From assembly GCF_900496995.4 (NCBI RefSeq), contig NC_044018.1, positions 21,296,001 through 21,360,000 of the forward strand: 64,000 bases of DNA. The letters run 5' to 3'. Below the pieces are notes generated by a model, which had not been told where the DNA came from, ran no database searches, and worked only from the letters and a program-made list of their open reading frames with translations. Of this stretch, positions 1 through 11,459 are shown in pieces (the first letter of the stretch is position 1; the number at the start of each line of letters is the position of its first letter). Position numbers and translations under genes: made by a program. Source of the stretch: Aquila chrysaetos chrysaetos (Eukaryota; Chordata; Aves; Accipitriformes; Accipitridae).

Positions 1-839
1 GAAAGAATCTGCAATCAGATTCTTCCTGGAAATGTCACAAGCAGTTAAGCCCCGGAGTACATAAGGAGAAATTGGCCCTATCTTTTCCACTCTGATTTTC
101 CACCTGACATGACCAATACCAGAAAGGTGTCCATTAAAGGTTGAAGAATTGCAGGGGAAATAGTGTGGAAGTGATCAGACATTGTTTGTACAGCTACCTT
201 TCAACCAGGAAAAACTGAATTTCAGGGGGTGTATTTACCTGGACAATTTGTGTAATAAAAAACCCCCACATACAACCAGGATTAAATAGGTGAGATGCAC
301 AGTCACAAAATGTCTCATATAACATTGGAGCACGTTCTTCTATTGGCTGATCTCAATGATGGGGAGAGCACCAAAATCGCCTAATCTTCCCTTTTTCCTA
401 ATGAATTTGTTCCCATACATTATGGCTTATCATTAATCTTCACTTTTGATTCTAGACTGTCACAGACACTGAGTACTTTGAAGTGTTATATAGGTAATAT
501 GTGTGTGTATAAATAGAGGTTGATGGAGAAGGGAGAAGAATTCAGTCTGAATGCTGATCTAAGATCTTTGATCACTTCTCCACTCAATTCACAGGATACA
601 AATAGGAACAGCCAACCTCCTCTTAGCCTAGAGTTATACAAATTACACAAACCAACTGCAACAGAGAGTGCATTTACTGAAATTATTAATGCTGCAGTTA
701 CAAACTGTATAGGTCAGGTTGCACTCCAAAGTACATTAATCAGATTCTAACAGTAATTCAGGAACTCAATCCAGTTCTTATATTTTCTTTCCTGGTATTG
801 ACAATGTCCTCATATTTGTGCTCCATAAACATATCCAAT
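1..839. other. unassigned AT-rich flank
   Basis: No repeat family, RNA gene or credible coding frame is recognised here. The longest frame is 76 codons (520-750, +), which is expected by chance. The stretch ends where the GC-rich LTR begins. Confidence 0.5.
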
Positions 840-1806
840 TGTATTGAGTTTGCATGGCAAGGTTTTGGTAGCGGGGCAGGGGCTGCAGGGCCGGCTCCTG
901 TGAGAAGCTGCCAGAAGCTTCCCCGGCTCCACGTCGGACCGGCCGCTGGCCCAGGCCGAGCCCGTCAGCGACGGCGGTAGCGCCTCTGGGAGAACAGCCT
1001 TGAGAGGGAGGTGGGGGGAAACTGTGCATCAGCAGCCGGAGAGAGGAGTGAGAACATGTGAGAGCACCAGCCCTGCAGACACCAAGGTCAGTGCAGAAGG
1101 AGGGGAGGAGGTGCTCCAGGCGCCGGAGCAGAGATTCCCCTGCAGCCCCTGGGGAAGACCATGGTGAGGCAGGCTGTCCCCCTGCAGCCCAGGGAGGTCC
1201 ACGGGGGAGCAGATCTCCACCTGCAGCCCGGGGAGGACCCCACGCCGGAGCAGGTGGCTATGCCTGAAGACAGCCAGGACTCCATGGGAAGGCCTATGCT
1301 GGTGCAGTCTGTGCCTGAAGATTGGCCTGTGGAAAGGACCCACGCTGGAGAAGTTTGTGGAGAGCTGTCTCCCATGGGAGGGACCCCACGGTGGAGCAGG
1401 GGACGAGTGAGGAGTCCTCCCCTGAGGAGGAAGGAGCCGCAGAGACAAGGTGTGAGGAACTGACCCCAACCCCCATTCCCCGTCCCCCTGCGCCGCCGGG
1501 GGGAGGAGGGAGAGAAAACCGGGAGTGGGGTTGAGCCGGGAAGGAGGGAGGGGTGGGGGGAAGGTGTTCGAAGGTTGGGGTTTACTTCTCATTTTCCTAC
1601 TCTGATTTGATTGGTAACAAATTAAATTAATTTTCTCCAAGTCTAGTCTGTTTTGCATGTGATGGTAATTGGTGAGTGATCTCTCCCTGTCCTTATCTCA
1701 ACTCATGAGTCTTTCGTTATATTTTCTCTCCCCTGTTCAGCTGAAAAGGGGAGTGACAGAGTGGCTGTGGGGGTACCTGGCGTCCAGCCAGGGTCAACCC
1801 ACCACA
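840..1806 (+). mobile_element. avian endogenous-retrovirus LTR, GC-rich, apparently solo
   Basis: A sharply bounded block of much higher GC content than its surroundings. It opens with TGTATTGAGTTTGCATGG and closes with GGGTCAACCCACCACA, so it has the TG...CA ends of an LTR. I recognise the whole block, including the CTGCAGCCC-rich centre and the tail region near 1600-1800, as an LTR family common in bird genomes. The tail keeps an A/T-rich poly(A)-signal region near 1615-1630 with ATTAAA, which sets the sense strand as +. No primer-binding site or retroviral gene follows, so it is probably a solo LTR. A clean target-site duplication was not found: the flanks CCAAT and AGAAT share only three bases. 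The exact ends are therefore estimates. Short frames inside it, on either strand, look like products of the high GC content. Confidence 0.8.
1140..1410 (+). repeat. degenerate about 39-bp tandem repeat inside the LTR
   Basis: Three successive units begin with CTGCAGCCC at 1140, 1182 and 1221 (spacing 42 and 39 bp). Each continues into a G-rich half ending near a GGAG or GCAG motif. More diverged units (GGACCCACGCTGGAG-like) follow up to about 1410. The array is part of the LTR and accounts for most of its GC content. Confidence 0.7.
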
Positions 1807-4800
1807 AGAATATACACCTTAATGATTCAAATGAAGAGGAATTTTGCCCAAGGCAACTTGGCAGGCAATTTACTTTAGGACACAAAATAGCAGAAGCAAT
1901 TTTCTCTTTAAACAGAGGTGCCTGCAAACTCAAGTTACCCACAACTTCGTGAAAAAACTTTCTCTGCCAAAAGAATTCACCTGTCTCTTTCTGTTTAATT
2001 CAGAATTTCTGCTATGTTCATGCCTTTGGTCTCTCCTAATCACTTACCTTGGCTATGGTGATATTCCAGCTCTGGGTCTGGCCTTGTCATGCTGATATTA
2101 TCAGTGACACTGACCTATCTTGTCTTCACAAGCCATCTAATTTTCTCAAGGAATCAAGCAGGTTCACAGGGGCAACACCAATTACATGTACTAAAGACAG
2201 TAAAAAAAGAGCAGTATGGCTCATTCACATACAGTGAGTATTCAGGAAACTAATGGTCATACTGCATAAATAGGAAATTCAGTGTATGTATAGACAGGAA
2301 AATAATAAACTGTCATGAACCAGGGTGCTTTGTAAGTAGGAGACTTCTGCATGCTGTCATTGTAACTGAAGACTAACTGATACTCTTTGCGATTCCCAAG
2401 TCAGTATCCATCAAGCAAACTCTTAAGCTGTGCTGTGGCTTGTAATTTTAATGAACTAGTCTTTTGGGGCTGCACTCTCTTGGAGCTGGGTACTCCCATT
2501 ACTTGAGCTTTTCTAATTTTGAAGCTGAACAAAAGGAAAGAACAATCTTGCAACTGGTAAGAATTCTGTAGAATTTTTTTTCTCTTTGTGTGAGTTAAAA
2601 TGCATATATGTAGCATCTCTGATGAAAACTGTGCTGTGATGAACATATGGACAAAATAATACCTCAGTGCTCTTTGTTCTTTATACGCTTTTTTTGGTCT
2701 ACTGTTAGATATGCTCTGTGTACCTGAGAGAAGAGAAGCTTTTGAAAAGGGTGCAGAATTTGGGAACCAGGTCCTTCATGTCCCTGAGTACTTTGAGTCA
2801 GAAACACAGGCAGGTTAGAGTCCAAATGACATCTCATCACTAGCTTTTTTATAAACTGCTGGGTTAGTTTCGCTTGCATACAGTTAGCAAAAAGAGCATC
2901 AGAGACATAAGGGGATCTGTATTGATAACATGCCCCATTGTGGCTTGCCCACATGGGCATCAAAGAGTGTGCAGTTTCTCAGAGCCCCTATGCCTGAGGC
3001 AGTCCTTTCAACCTAACAATGTTAATGGTAGGCAAATTTGGATGATGGCCGTCTTCAGATGCCTCTGGATGAAGTGTGGACCTCATCCTGGATTTCAGCA
3101 AGCGTTAAGGATTTGGTTGCACTTATCTTTTAAGTATTTCTCACAGGTATTCATTATTTTTATTATTTAGTTTTTCTTCCTCCTGATTAATTCATAGACG
3201 TTTTTAGCTCTTCAAAAATTACTATTTTAAAATACATTAGAGATCTAATACATTTTGCTTATTTAGATTGTATATGGTCTTCCAGCAGAAAATCATAACC
3301 AATCATAGCTTGAAGTTAAGCAACTAACTTTTCATCATTTATTCTCTGATCACTTCTTTTCCTCAATAAAAATAAAGCTTAATGTAAACACCTTTCCAAG
3401 AGTTTCTGTCATGTGCAATTGTCCTACAGGGACATCTATAAGGTAGAAATTGACTTCACATTCCCAACTTAGCCATTCCTATTTTCTTACTGTCAGAGTT
3501 TAAAATCTCAAGAGACAAAGATGAAGGAAAATGGTACTATTATCTCTATGTATTTAAGCACTGTGAACTAGAAAAGAGTACGATGCATTCCCAGGGTCTT
3601 GCAAGAAGGCTTTGATATGGAACACAAGACCATCTTCTCTCATATGAAGCATTCTTCAGGCACAATGATTGATGACTATAGTCATATTGTACTACTTACT
3701 GGCAGGTTGTGAATTGGTTATATATTTGTTAAACATATTTTTCAGTATGTCTGAAGCACCCAGCTACCTATACAACAACCAAAGTTCATAGACATGGCAG
3801 GATTTGAAACTATATAAATTAAAACTTTTAATTTTATTTCATTTCATTTTGCTTCATTGAATTTATCCAGAAGACTTCATTTTAGTCTTTTTTTTTTTTT
3901 TTAACACTACAGGTCAGGACTTGCTACCCCTTACAAGATTTTATGATATCTTCTGCTTTAGTCATAATGACTTCCATCATGTAACATTTGATGAAAAATG
4001 TAGTCTTCCAGGGACCCCAAGATTCTCCAGCAGTTACCACTGGGAAAGGCAGCCTAACACAGTTGTGAACTGTGAGATAATTTGTGTTTCAAGACTGAAA
4101 TATCTTAATCAAGGTAGTGAGAAATTTAGTATTTCAAGATTTATAAATTATTGAAAAAACCTGAATTTGTCAAAGAAAATTGTGTAAGTCCTAAGAAATA
4201 CGAATAATTTTGATTGCGAATTCTGCATCAAATGCTTCTTTTAGTATTTTTAATTGGAGCAATGTGTTTGAGATCATAATAGCTGCATTTCCATTCATTC
4301 CATTGGGTTTTTTTTAAAGATACAGCTGTGGCTTTGTTCAGAATTGTTTGGTATTTAATATATTTTATCTGATGTAAAGGAACAACAGCCATCCTTTATG
4401 TAACTATTGCACAGGAGGCAATAATGTAGACATAACATCTGATAATGGGAGGAGATATTTTGCCTGATGTGCATCCCTAATTTTGTCTCTTACTAGCAGA
4501 AAAACAGCAAGGTCTTTTAACTGCTCATCTAAGTGTATGAGACAAGGGTTAGCTTTTCAGTATGCAATAGTCAAATATATTTGAAAGTGGAAAAACGTGA
4601 ACTTTCATGCCGAGATATGTGACCTTAGAAATACCTGGTATCACATTCTAGCAAGTGGTCATCTGAGGTGTTGTTTCATAGAAGTAATGATGCCAAGTAC
4701 TCCCTATGCAACACTTGAAGAAAACTTATGATTGGGGCCCTCAGGAATTTGCTGACTTAAACTGTTGACCAAACTTACAGAAATCAAACCAAAGCAAACC

Positions 4801-5619
4801 AAACCAGGGACTTCTTGATCTTTATATATTTCTACATCACAAGCACCTTATATTGGGTGCTGCTTAAGATATGTAGCCTTGAACTGTGTCAGTGAATAAG
4901 TAACTCCATATTTTTCCATTTATCTTAAGAATTTATTGGAAAAATGACAAATCCAACAGTTCCTTCTCCTAAGGATACATCATAACCACCCAGCTAAGAA
5001 TCAAGCTCTCTTCTTTTCTTTGATTATTTAAGGATTTAAATATTTAATGGTGTTAAATGGACTGGTTCTTCACAGAAAATCAGGAAGTGATTTATGTTAG
5101 GGGCATAGTTCTGGCAGACTCCTAAGAAGCAGCTTAGGCTGAAATTCTCTCAAGCAGAAGTAGGACTTGATTTCAGCTCTCCAATGTCTTAAAGGCTATT
5201 TTATGAGCCATGCTCTGAGACGTGATCAAAATGAGCCATAGCACTCAGGTGCATGTGATGGCTATTTTGTGAACTTAGGTAGAATTTAGTTGGGCTGCAG
5301 GAAAGGAACTTCATTTTAAGATGAAAATGTTGTTCCATTTGAAAAAAAAAAAAAAAGCTGTCTGTTTATTTATTTAGTGTTTTCAGGGTTTCCAAGCTTT
5401 TGACATGTTAAGGCAGGTGTCTGATAAGTGTATCTGGGGAAAAATTCTAGAATTTTCTGCTGATTTTCTGCAGGTGTAAAAAGAATGAAAGCTGTAGTGA
5501 ATTCAGTCCTGCAATGAGCTGGTAAATCTTCCTGTAGCTATTCAGTAATAAATATTGTAAATTCTAGGCATGCTTAGCAGGGAAAGGACAAAACAGCTAG
5601 CTCCATTTGCAGTGTAGAA

Positions 5620-5665
5620 TTCCCAGAGATATTGAATAATTGTAATCTCTGGGAAAAAAAAAAAA
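5620..5665. repeat. 11-bp perfect hairpin followed by an A-run
   Basis: TTCCCAGAGAT (5620-5630) is exactly complementary to ATCTCTGGGAA (5645-5655). The loop is 14 nt, and a run of 12 A follows (5654-5665). A hairpin ending in an A-tract can mark the 3' end of a retroposed small RNA, but no matching RNA is recognised upstream. Confidence 0.6.
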
Positions 5666-7349
5666 GTGTTTGTTTCAAATCAAATTTCAAACCTTTCAAA
5701 TTTGAGGTTTCCAGTCTTTTTTCAATCTTCTGTAATCATCAGTTCAGGCAGAACTGAAGTGGAAGTGTAATTAGGATTCTGAAAAAAGCCTAATCCAGAG
5801 ACAATTTATATTAATTGGACTTTTCCCACTGGCTTTTGGGGGTTTACATCAGGCCCTCAGAGAAAGGTTCAATAAACCTGACAGCAAGCAAAAAAGACCA
5901 GGACAGAAAATGGAAAGAAATTCGTTTTATTCTTTAGAAAGAATGTGATTAATTGAGTTGCACTCTGATTATGCAATGTCATGAAAAAATGCTTGAAAAA
6001 TAATGGGAGAATATTCTCTCTTTTATAAAAGTTGGATGCCAGCATCTGTGAAGTTTTGCCTTTAAGTTTATGAAAGTCATGTACTCAGAGGCAGTCATTT
6101 ATGTGTAAAGGAAAGTGTTCATAATGGTGTAGCTTGACGTCTGCGAACTTAAAAAATTCAGAGCTGGAGTCTAACTTGATCTAAACCCCTTTGACACTGC
6201 TCGAACATGTAAAGGGGTCTAGAATGGGCAAACCCCATCTTCTTAAATTCACTTGGCTATCCGTTTGAATTCAAAAGTAAATTTCAGTAGAACCGTAACA
6301 TTGCTGTTTCATGTTTGCTTTCAGTATTCTTTCAAGTAATTGAGCCTTACTGGCATGAATAAGTACAAAAGCAAAAATTAAGTTCAAAGGCTTGAAAACT
6401 CAAACAATACAATATAAGGCATAACAATTTTATAAGAGCCAATACATAAAACAGCAAATTGCTAATAAACTACTTATATTGCACTACTCACACAGAAAAC
6501 AAATTTGTCAGAAAAATCACCAATCATTTCAACTGATAAATATGGTTCGAAACTTTGCCATCACACAAATTAAAATTTGATTAAATTTTGGTAATATGAC
6601 TAAATATTTAACACCATTTGGCCCTGTGAATAAGCCCCATGTCCTCTTTGCTTCCAACCAGGAAAAGATATAAGAAATTTGACTTCTTGACAGAAATGGC
6701 TTCTTCTCTTACCCTTTTTATGGTGAGGTGATTGTTTTTTAAGGAATGTGCTTTTCATAAGGATTTCATTTTGTAAAAATATGGGTATGTTGGCATACTG
6801 TAATTCATGTAACTGCATATCACCAACCAGGTTATTCAGATGTTTATTGCTCCAGAATGTCCTAAGTCATTTTTAACTGCTTTTGATATCTGTAATATAT
6901 GAAGCTAAAAAGTTAGTGATGTTTAAACACTTTCATTATTACTCAGTACTGTGGAAAAAAAATGTAGTTATTGAACTTAATTGATAAAATATCTTGTAAA
7001 CTTTTCCATTGTTTCAAAGTTGCGGTAATGGTATTTGTATATAAATTCTTTATAAAAAAGCAGATAAGCTATGCGGTTGTGGTTTGAGTGATACTTTTTT
7101 CTGTTGAAAAAAATGAGATAAGGACAACACAGGTTTCCAAGCATGTGAAAAGTTTCTAAGACTCTGATTCTCATTAATTGCCATGTTATATAGTGTTTTA
7201 AAGTTTTAATACAAGATATACTTTTCCTGTTACTATTATTTTTCTTTATGTACTTAAAAATCAATAAAATCTTTATGACCATAAAGAAAATACTTGGGTC
7301 AAGGACTGCATTTGTGATACAAGTATTAATACAATATATTTATTAGTTT

Positions 7350-7408
7350 GTATGCATACAAACACAAATAACATGTGAGTATGCATACAAACACACACAT
7401 GTGTGTGT
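7350..7408. repeat. 29-bp direct repeat with TG/CA runs
   Basis: GTATGCATACAAACACA occurs at 7350 and again at 7379, followed by alternating CA/TG dinucleotides. This is simple-sequence DNA. Confidence 0.7.
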
Positions 7409-10400
7409 GCATAATGCAGAGCTGACTCATCAGACAATTTTCCAATACCTACTGCCACCATCATTTAGATTACAGCATATTAACAAGCAGAAGTTATTTT
7501 ATATGGAAATAGATGCTAGAGCAAGATGCCAGAAAAAATTTTTTTTAAAAAAAGCATAAATAAATAAAAAAGTTCAGCTCAAAAACAGAACAGTTTTTCT
7601 CACTCTGTCCCAAATCTTTCTATTACAGAATTATTCCTCTCTTCTTTTTTCCATTTGTGTTTTAAATCCAATTTCACATCTGATGCTCTACCTTAAAGCA
7701 GCCTTTGCCATTGTCGTAAGACTGCTGAGTTAAAGGTGAAGTGAATTCAACTCCAGATTCATTTGTTATATTTATTACATCAAACACAAAAAGCTTCTTG
7801 TGCTATACATTTTCACATGCAAAAACTAAACAAGATGAAAATCAAAGTCAGTAATAGTAACAAAATACACATGCAATTTCACTCAAAAACAGCTTGCTAG
7901 AAATACGTGGCAGGCATCACCTCTCAGTGGGGGAACAATTATAAAATACCAATCTTTGACACCCCTTTCACCTCCCATGAATTCATTAGCTAACTAATTC
8001 TGGTATAAAACTCCACAACTAATGCAAAGTACTATAGGTGACTGATTCAACGTGACTGCACTTATATTACATCACCCAATCTTTACTTATCTTTTCAGGT
8101 GTATGTCAGACATGCAGAGTCCCATGGCTCTACCCCAATATATCTTGGTGGCTGCTAGGTTGTCAAGATGACAACTTTTTAGTTAATGTTAATGGCTTGA
8201 CACATCATAAAGTTTATTACTATATTTCTACTAGCCAACAGACACTATAGTCTTCTATTAACTAGAAAAATCTCTATGCCTTTCAAAAATTGAATACAAC
8301 TTTAACAGTTATTATAAAAACACTTGATCAATTTAAGATACTTAGGCTCCTAAAAAGTCACTTGCCCACTATTGAGACTCCTCCAAAGCTTCAGTTTGTT
8401 GGTGGGAGAAGCTTACTCGCACCTTCAAATCCTTCAGCAGCAGCTCCTGAAAAGATTGCCTTTACACGTCTGTATCTTTAACACCTGTTGATGGTGTTCA
8501 ATGGGCAGAAATTTTTGGCAGCATTTCATAAGAGTGATGAAAAGAGGTGACTATTCCAGGCTTAAAAGACCCATGAACTTTGCTTTTGTTTTCTTCAGAA
8601 GAGGAAGATGGTCTTGTAGGTTATGGTACCTTTGGATTGAAAGAGTATTTGCTCTGATGCTGGCCTTCCCTCATTTGCTAGATATGTATGTCATATGCTA
8701 GGTATGTATATGTATCTGCTCATTTGCTCATTTACTTTGTGGTTTAGTCTCATTTCAGTTGAGTAAAGATTTAAAATACATTTAAAATTACATGGGACAA
8801 GTAGAACTGAAGGAATCTTGAAAAATGCATTAAGCCTCTCAGAAATTTAGCAGGGAATCAAAGACAGTTATAATAGTGGAACCTCTGCCTTAGGTTTGAT
8901 TACAAACTTAATCCTGTACTTTTATTATTTAATCCTCAGGTTCTCTATTGTATAATTTATGTGTATTAGGAAAGTGAAAACTTCCCTCTGGAAGCTAGTC
9001 TGCAGCAACTAGGGTTTGGACTAAATGGAGTCTGGTCATTAGAGGAGGCAGGTAATTAAGTTTTTCTCATTCAATGCATTCAGTATTTCTCTTCCTTCAG
9101 CAACAGATACATGACTAAACCCAAACGTTTTTTCATGACTGGACAGTGGGATATTCAAAAAAGTTCACCTTAGCTTCTTCTAAATGCACAGCTAATCTAA
9201 GGAGAACATAGCTGTTGAATTGGGGATGATAATAATCAATATACTTTAGATAAAGCCTAGACTCTTTTTTTTTTTTTCAGCTAGAACTCCTCTCTTTTAG
9301 CTTCCTAAACTATTCAATTGCTGTCCAAAAAGTGGAGGAATGGACATGCAGGTTTATGATAAAGTCAAAATACAATCAGGAACAACATTGTACAGTCTTT
9401 CCTCACATTGATATAATTGTCTTGTGTTATTATATATCATTGCTCATCAGTGTATATCAAAGTACATCACAAGGTTGGTATCATTCATTTCACATAAAGA
9501 AAAAAAGGAGTCTTTATCAACATTGCCCATCAGGCCAGCCAAGAATTGAGCAAGGGTATTTAAAGCCCTTCCCAACAGCTTTGCTCTTAGGTACATTGTT
9601 TCATTTGGAAGCAAATTGAGTAAAACCCCTGGGAAGCAGGTGGAAGGTCATTTTCCTCTGACAGATAAACATAATTCATAGCTTAGATGCAATTGTTTAA
9701 AAGATCATCTAGGTTCTTAATAAAGGTGTTGGAAACAGTCCAGAATTTCATCAAAAAGGTCATATTCACAAAAGCTGACTTAAGCTTAACAAGGCTTATC
9801 TTTTAGATGGCTTCTGCAGTCAATAGACAGGCAGTTACTCTGGAGAGCAATTTGAAGCAGCAGCCTCCTTTCGCTGCTCTGAACTGACCTCTGGAAGGGC
9901 CCATCTTTCTTTTTCCATTTCAGTCATCCTCCACAAGCAAATTAAGTGTGGGTTTGCAGTGGTTTTTTACCAACTTGTGACCAGCTAGAAGCAGGAATCC
10001 TGCTCCTAAAGACAATCTCTTCTATTCTTTTGTCAATAAGGATGAATCTTTCTACCTGCTGATGATAAGGTTAATTTTTGTCCCACCCCCTGCCTCAGAC
10101 TCCTCTTGGATCCTGCCTATCTGTTAATGCTAATCTTACATCAATTTTCATCCCAGGTCTTTGTCCTCATCCAAATGGCCATCCTATTCTCCATTCAGTG
10201 GTATCTCTGCTAAAAACAATGTCTTCATGCACTCAACTCACATGATAGCTCTTCTTACTGTTCAGTTTACCTTAATCTTTATCCTCCTACTTAATTTTGC
10301 ATCCCTTTAACTTATATGCTACATAAACTACAGCTCCTTTACTGAACATTTCACTTATTACACTTGAGTATACTGCATCAAAATAATCCTGTTATAAATT

Positions 10401-10793
10401 ACTATAAACTACTTATAGATGTTGTCTCCAGTTCTACAAAGATTTATGCAAGTGTTTTAGTTCATACAATTTAAGCAGCACTGTTTACCTCAGTGGGAAA
10501 AGTCACTGTGCAAAAAGATAAATCCATAGGTAGCTCTTGAGTAATTTGAAACCAAAGGTAAGAAAAAAGGCTTTGACCCTCCTGGATCTAACAGTTTCTG
10601 CAGTACTTAGTGTTCTGGTTGCTTCAGCTTAACCTTCCTTCAATTTTATATTGAACATAGCTTGGGGCTCAGGAGTTTTCATAAAAGCCACCCCTTCAAA
10701 AGTGAGCACTTTTCCTTTAGCCTGTTTTAAAGACTTAGTATCAAGTATTGTCTCATTTTTAAATCTCATTTAACTCAGTGGAGGTACTCTGGG

Positions 10794-11459
10794 TGTATCC
10801 CAATCCAATGGTGGGGAAGGTTTCGATACGATCCCAAGAGCGAGATTAAGACACAAACGAGGTCAAATGCCCTATACCAAAAGAGCTTTTATTATCAAAA
10901 GCATCAAAAGTAGAAAATAGTAGCGATAGGATAGAGTGGAAGAAAAGGCAGAAATCAAGCAAGCAGTCAGGATAGAGTTGCAAGGGTAGTCACCACCATG
11001 GATCCAGCAGCGTCCCATTGGTCCTCAGTCTTCAATTCGTCGGTGATGGATGCACACTACGGCTTGTCTCCACCGTTTCTTATAGGGCATAGTCTGATGA
11101 TGCATGCACATATGTACTGTTCATGCACTGTTCACATGCTGCAGGTTTCGTCTATCACAGGACCTCTGCAGGATCAACACCAGAAACCAGTACCTTATCT
11201 CAAAGACTACAGTTTCCATGACAATGGTAATCTCCACGTTCCTGCATGCTTCGTTGGCTCCAGTCCATCTCCTCCCCTGGAGTGGCCTGGTAATGTCCTT
11301 ATGGACAGAGGAGTGCCCTGCTTAAACAGCCATCTCTGGGATAAGTGGCTCGTCACAGCAAACAATCCTTGAGACTAATGGCTTGAGATGACAGTCCAGT
11401 CTCTCACAATAAACAGTCTTTGAGCCAAATAGCTCCAGATGACAATTCAGTCTCTCGCA
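10794..11459 (-). mobile_element. avian endogenous-retrovirus LTR, minus strand
   Basis: Read on the minus strand, this block has the order of an LTR. An outer U3 portion comes first. A TATA-like CCCTATAAGAA lies around 11080-11090. An AATAAA poly(A) signal lies near 10888, inside GATAATAAAAGCTC, and is followed by a U5-like segment. It ends in GGGATACA at 10794. The proposed outer end is TGCGAGAGACTG at 11459, next to a tandem duplication, so the right boundary is uncertain by tens of bases. No target-site duplication could be verified: the flanks TCTGGG and GGGTGG do not match. No retroviral gene is present on either side. The frame at 10998-11372 (+, 124 codons) is antisense to this LTR and is unlikely to be a gene. 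The family name is not known to me. A betaretrovirus-like (ERVK) origin is only a guess. Confidence 0.65.
11355..11456 (-). repeat. 51-bp tandem duplication at the outer edge of the LTR
   Basis: Two adjacent 51-bp units (11355-11405 and 11406-11456) differ at about 11 positions. Both end in CAGTCTCTC. On the minus strand this places two copies of the presumed LTR start side by side, as in U3 enhancer duplications of retroviral LTRs. Confidence 0.75.

Larger units (their letters stand above)
1807..10793. other. 9 kb of AT-rich DNA without recognisable genes
   Basis: No known repeat family or coding exon is recognised. The longest open frames are about 100 codons and show no protein-like features. 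Homopolymers occur at 3890-3902 (T) and about 5341-5355 (A). A hairpin with an A-run lies at 5620-5665, and a short direct repeat at 7350-7408. Ancient unrecognisable transposon remnants are likely but cannot be supported by eye. Confidence 0.5.

Noticed and set aside
1029-1658. 209-codon open frame on the minus strand
   Set aside because: It lies antisense inside the GC-rich LTR. The absence of stops is explained by GC content, and the translation is Pro/Ser/Leu-rich without a domain.
10788-11340. CTCTGGG at both about 10787-10793 and about 11334-11340, considered as target duplications of the LTR
   Set aside because: The second copy lies inside what appears to be U3, before the 51-bp tandem repeats, and is not preceded by a proper CA end. 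Chance is the simpler explanation.
11355-11456. Short direct repeats considered as a CRISPR-like array
   Set aside because: Only two adjacent diverged units without spacers, inside an LTR, in a vertebrate genome.
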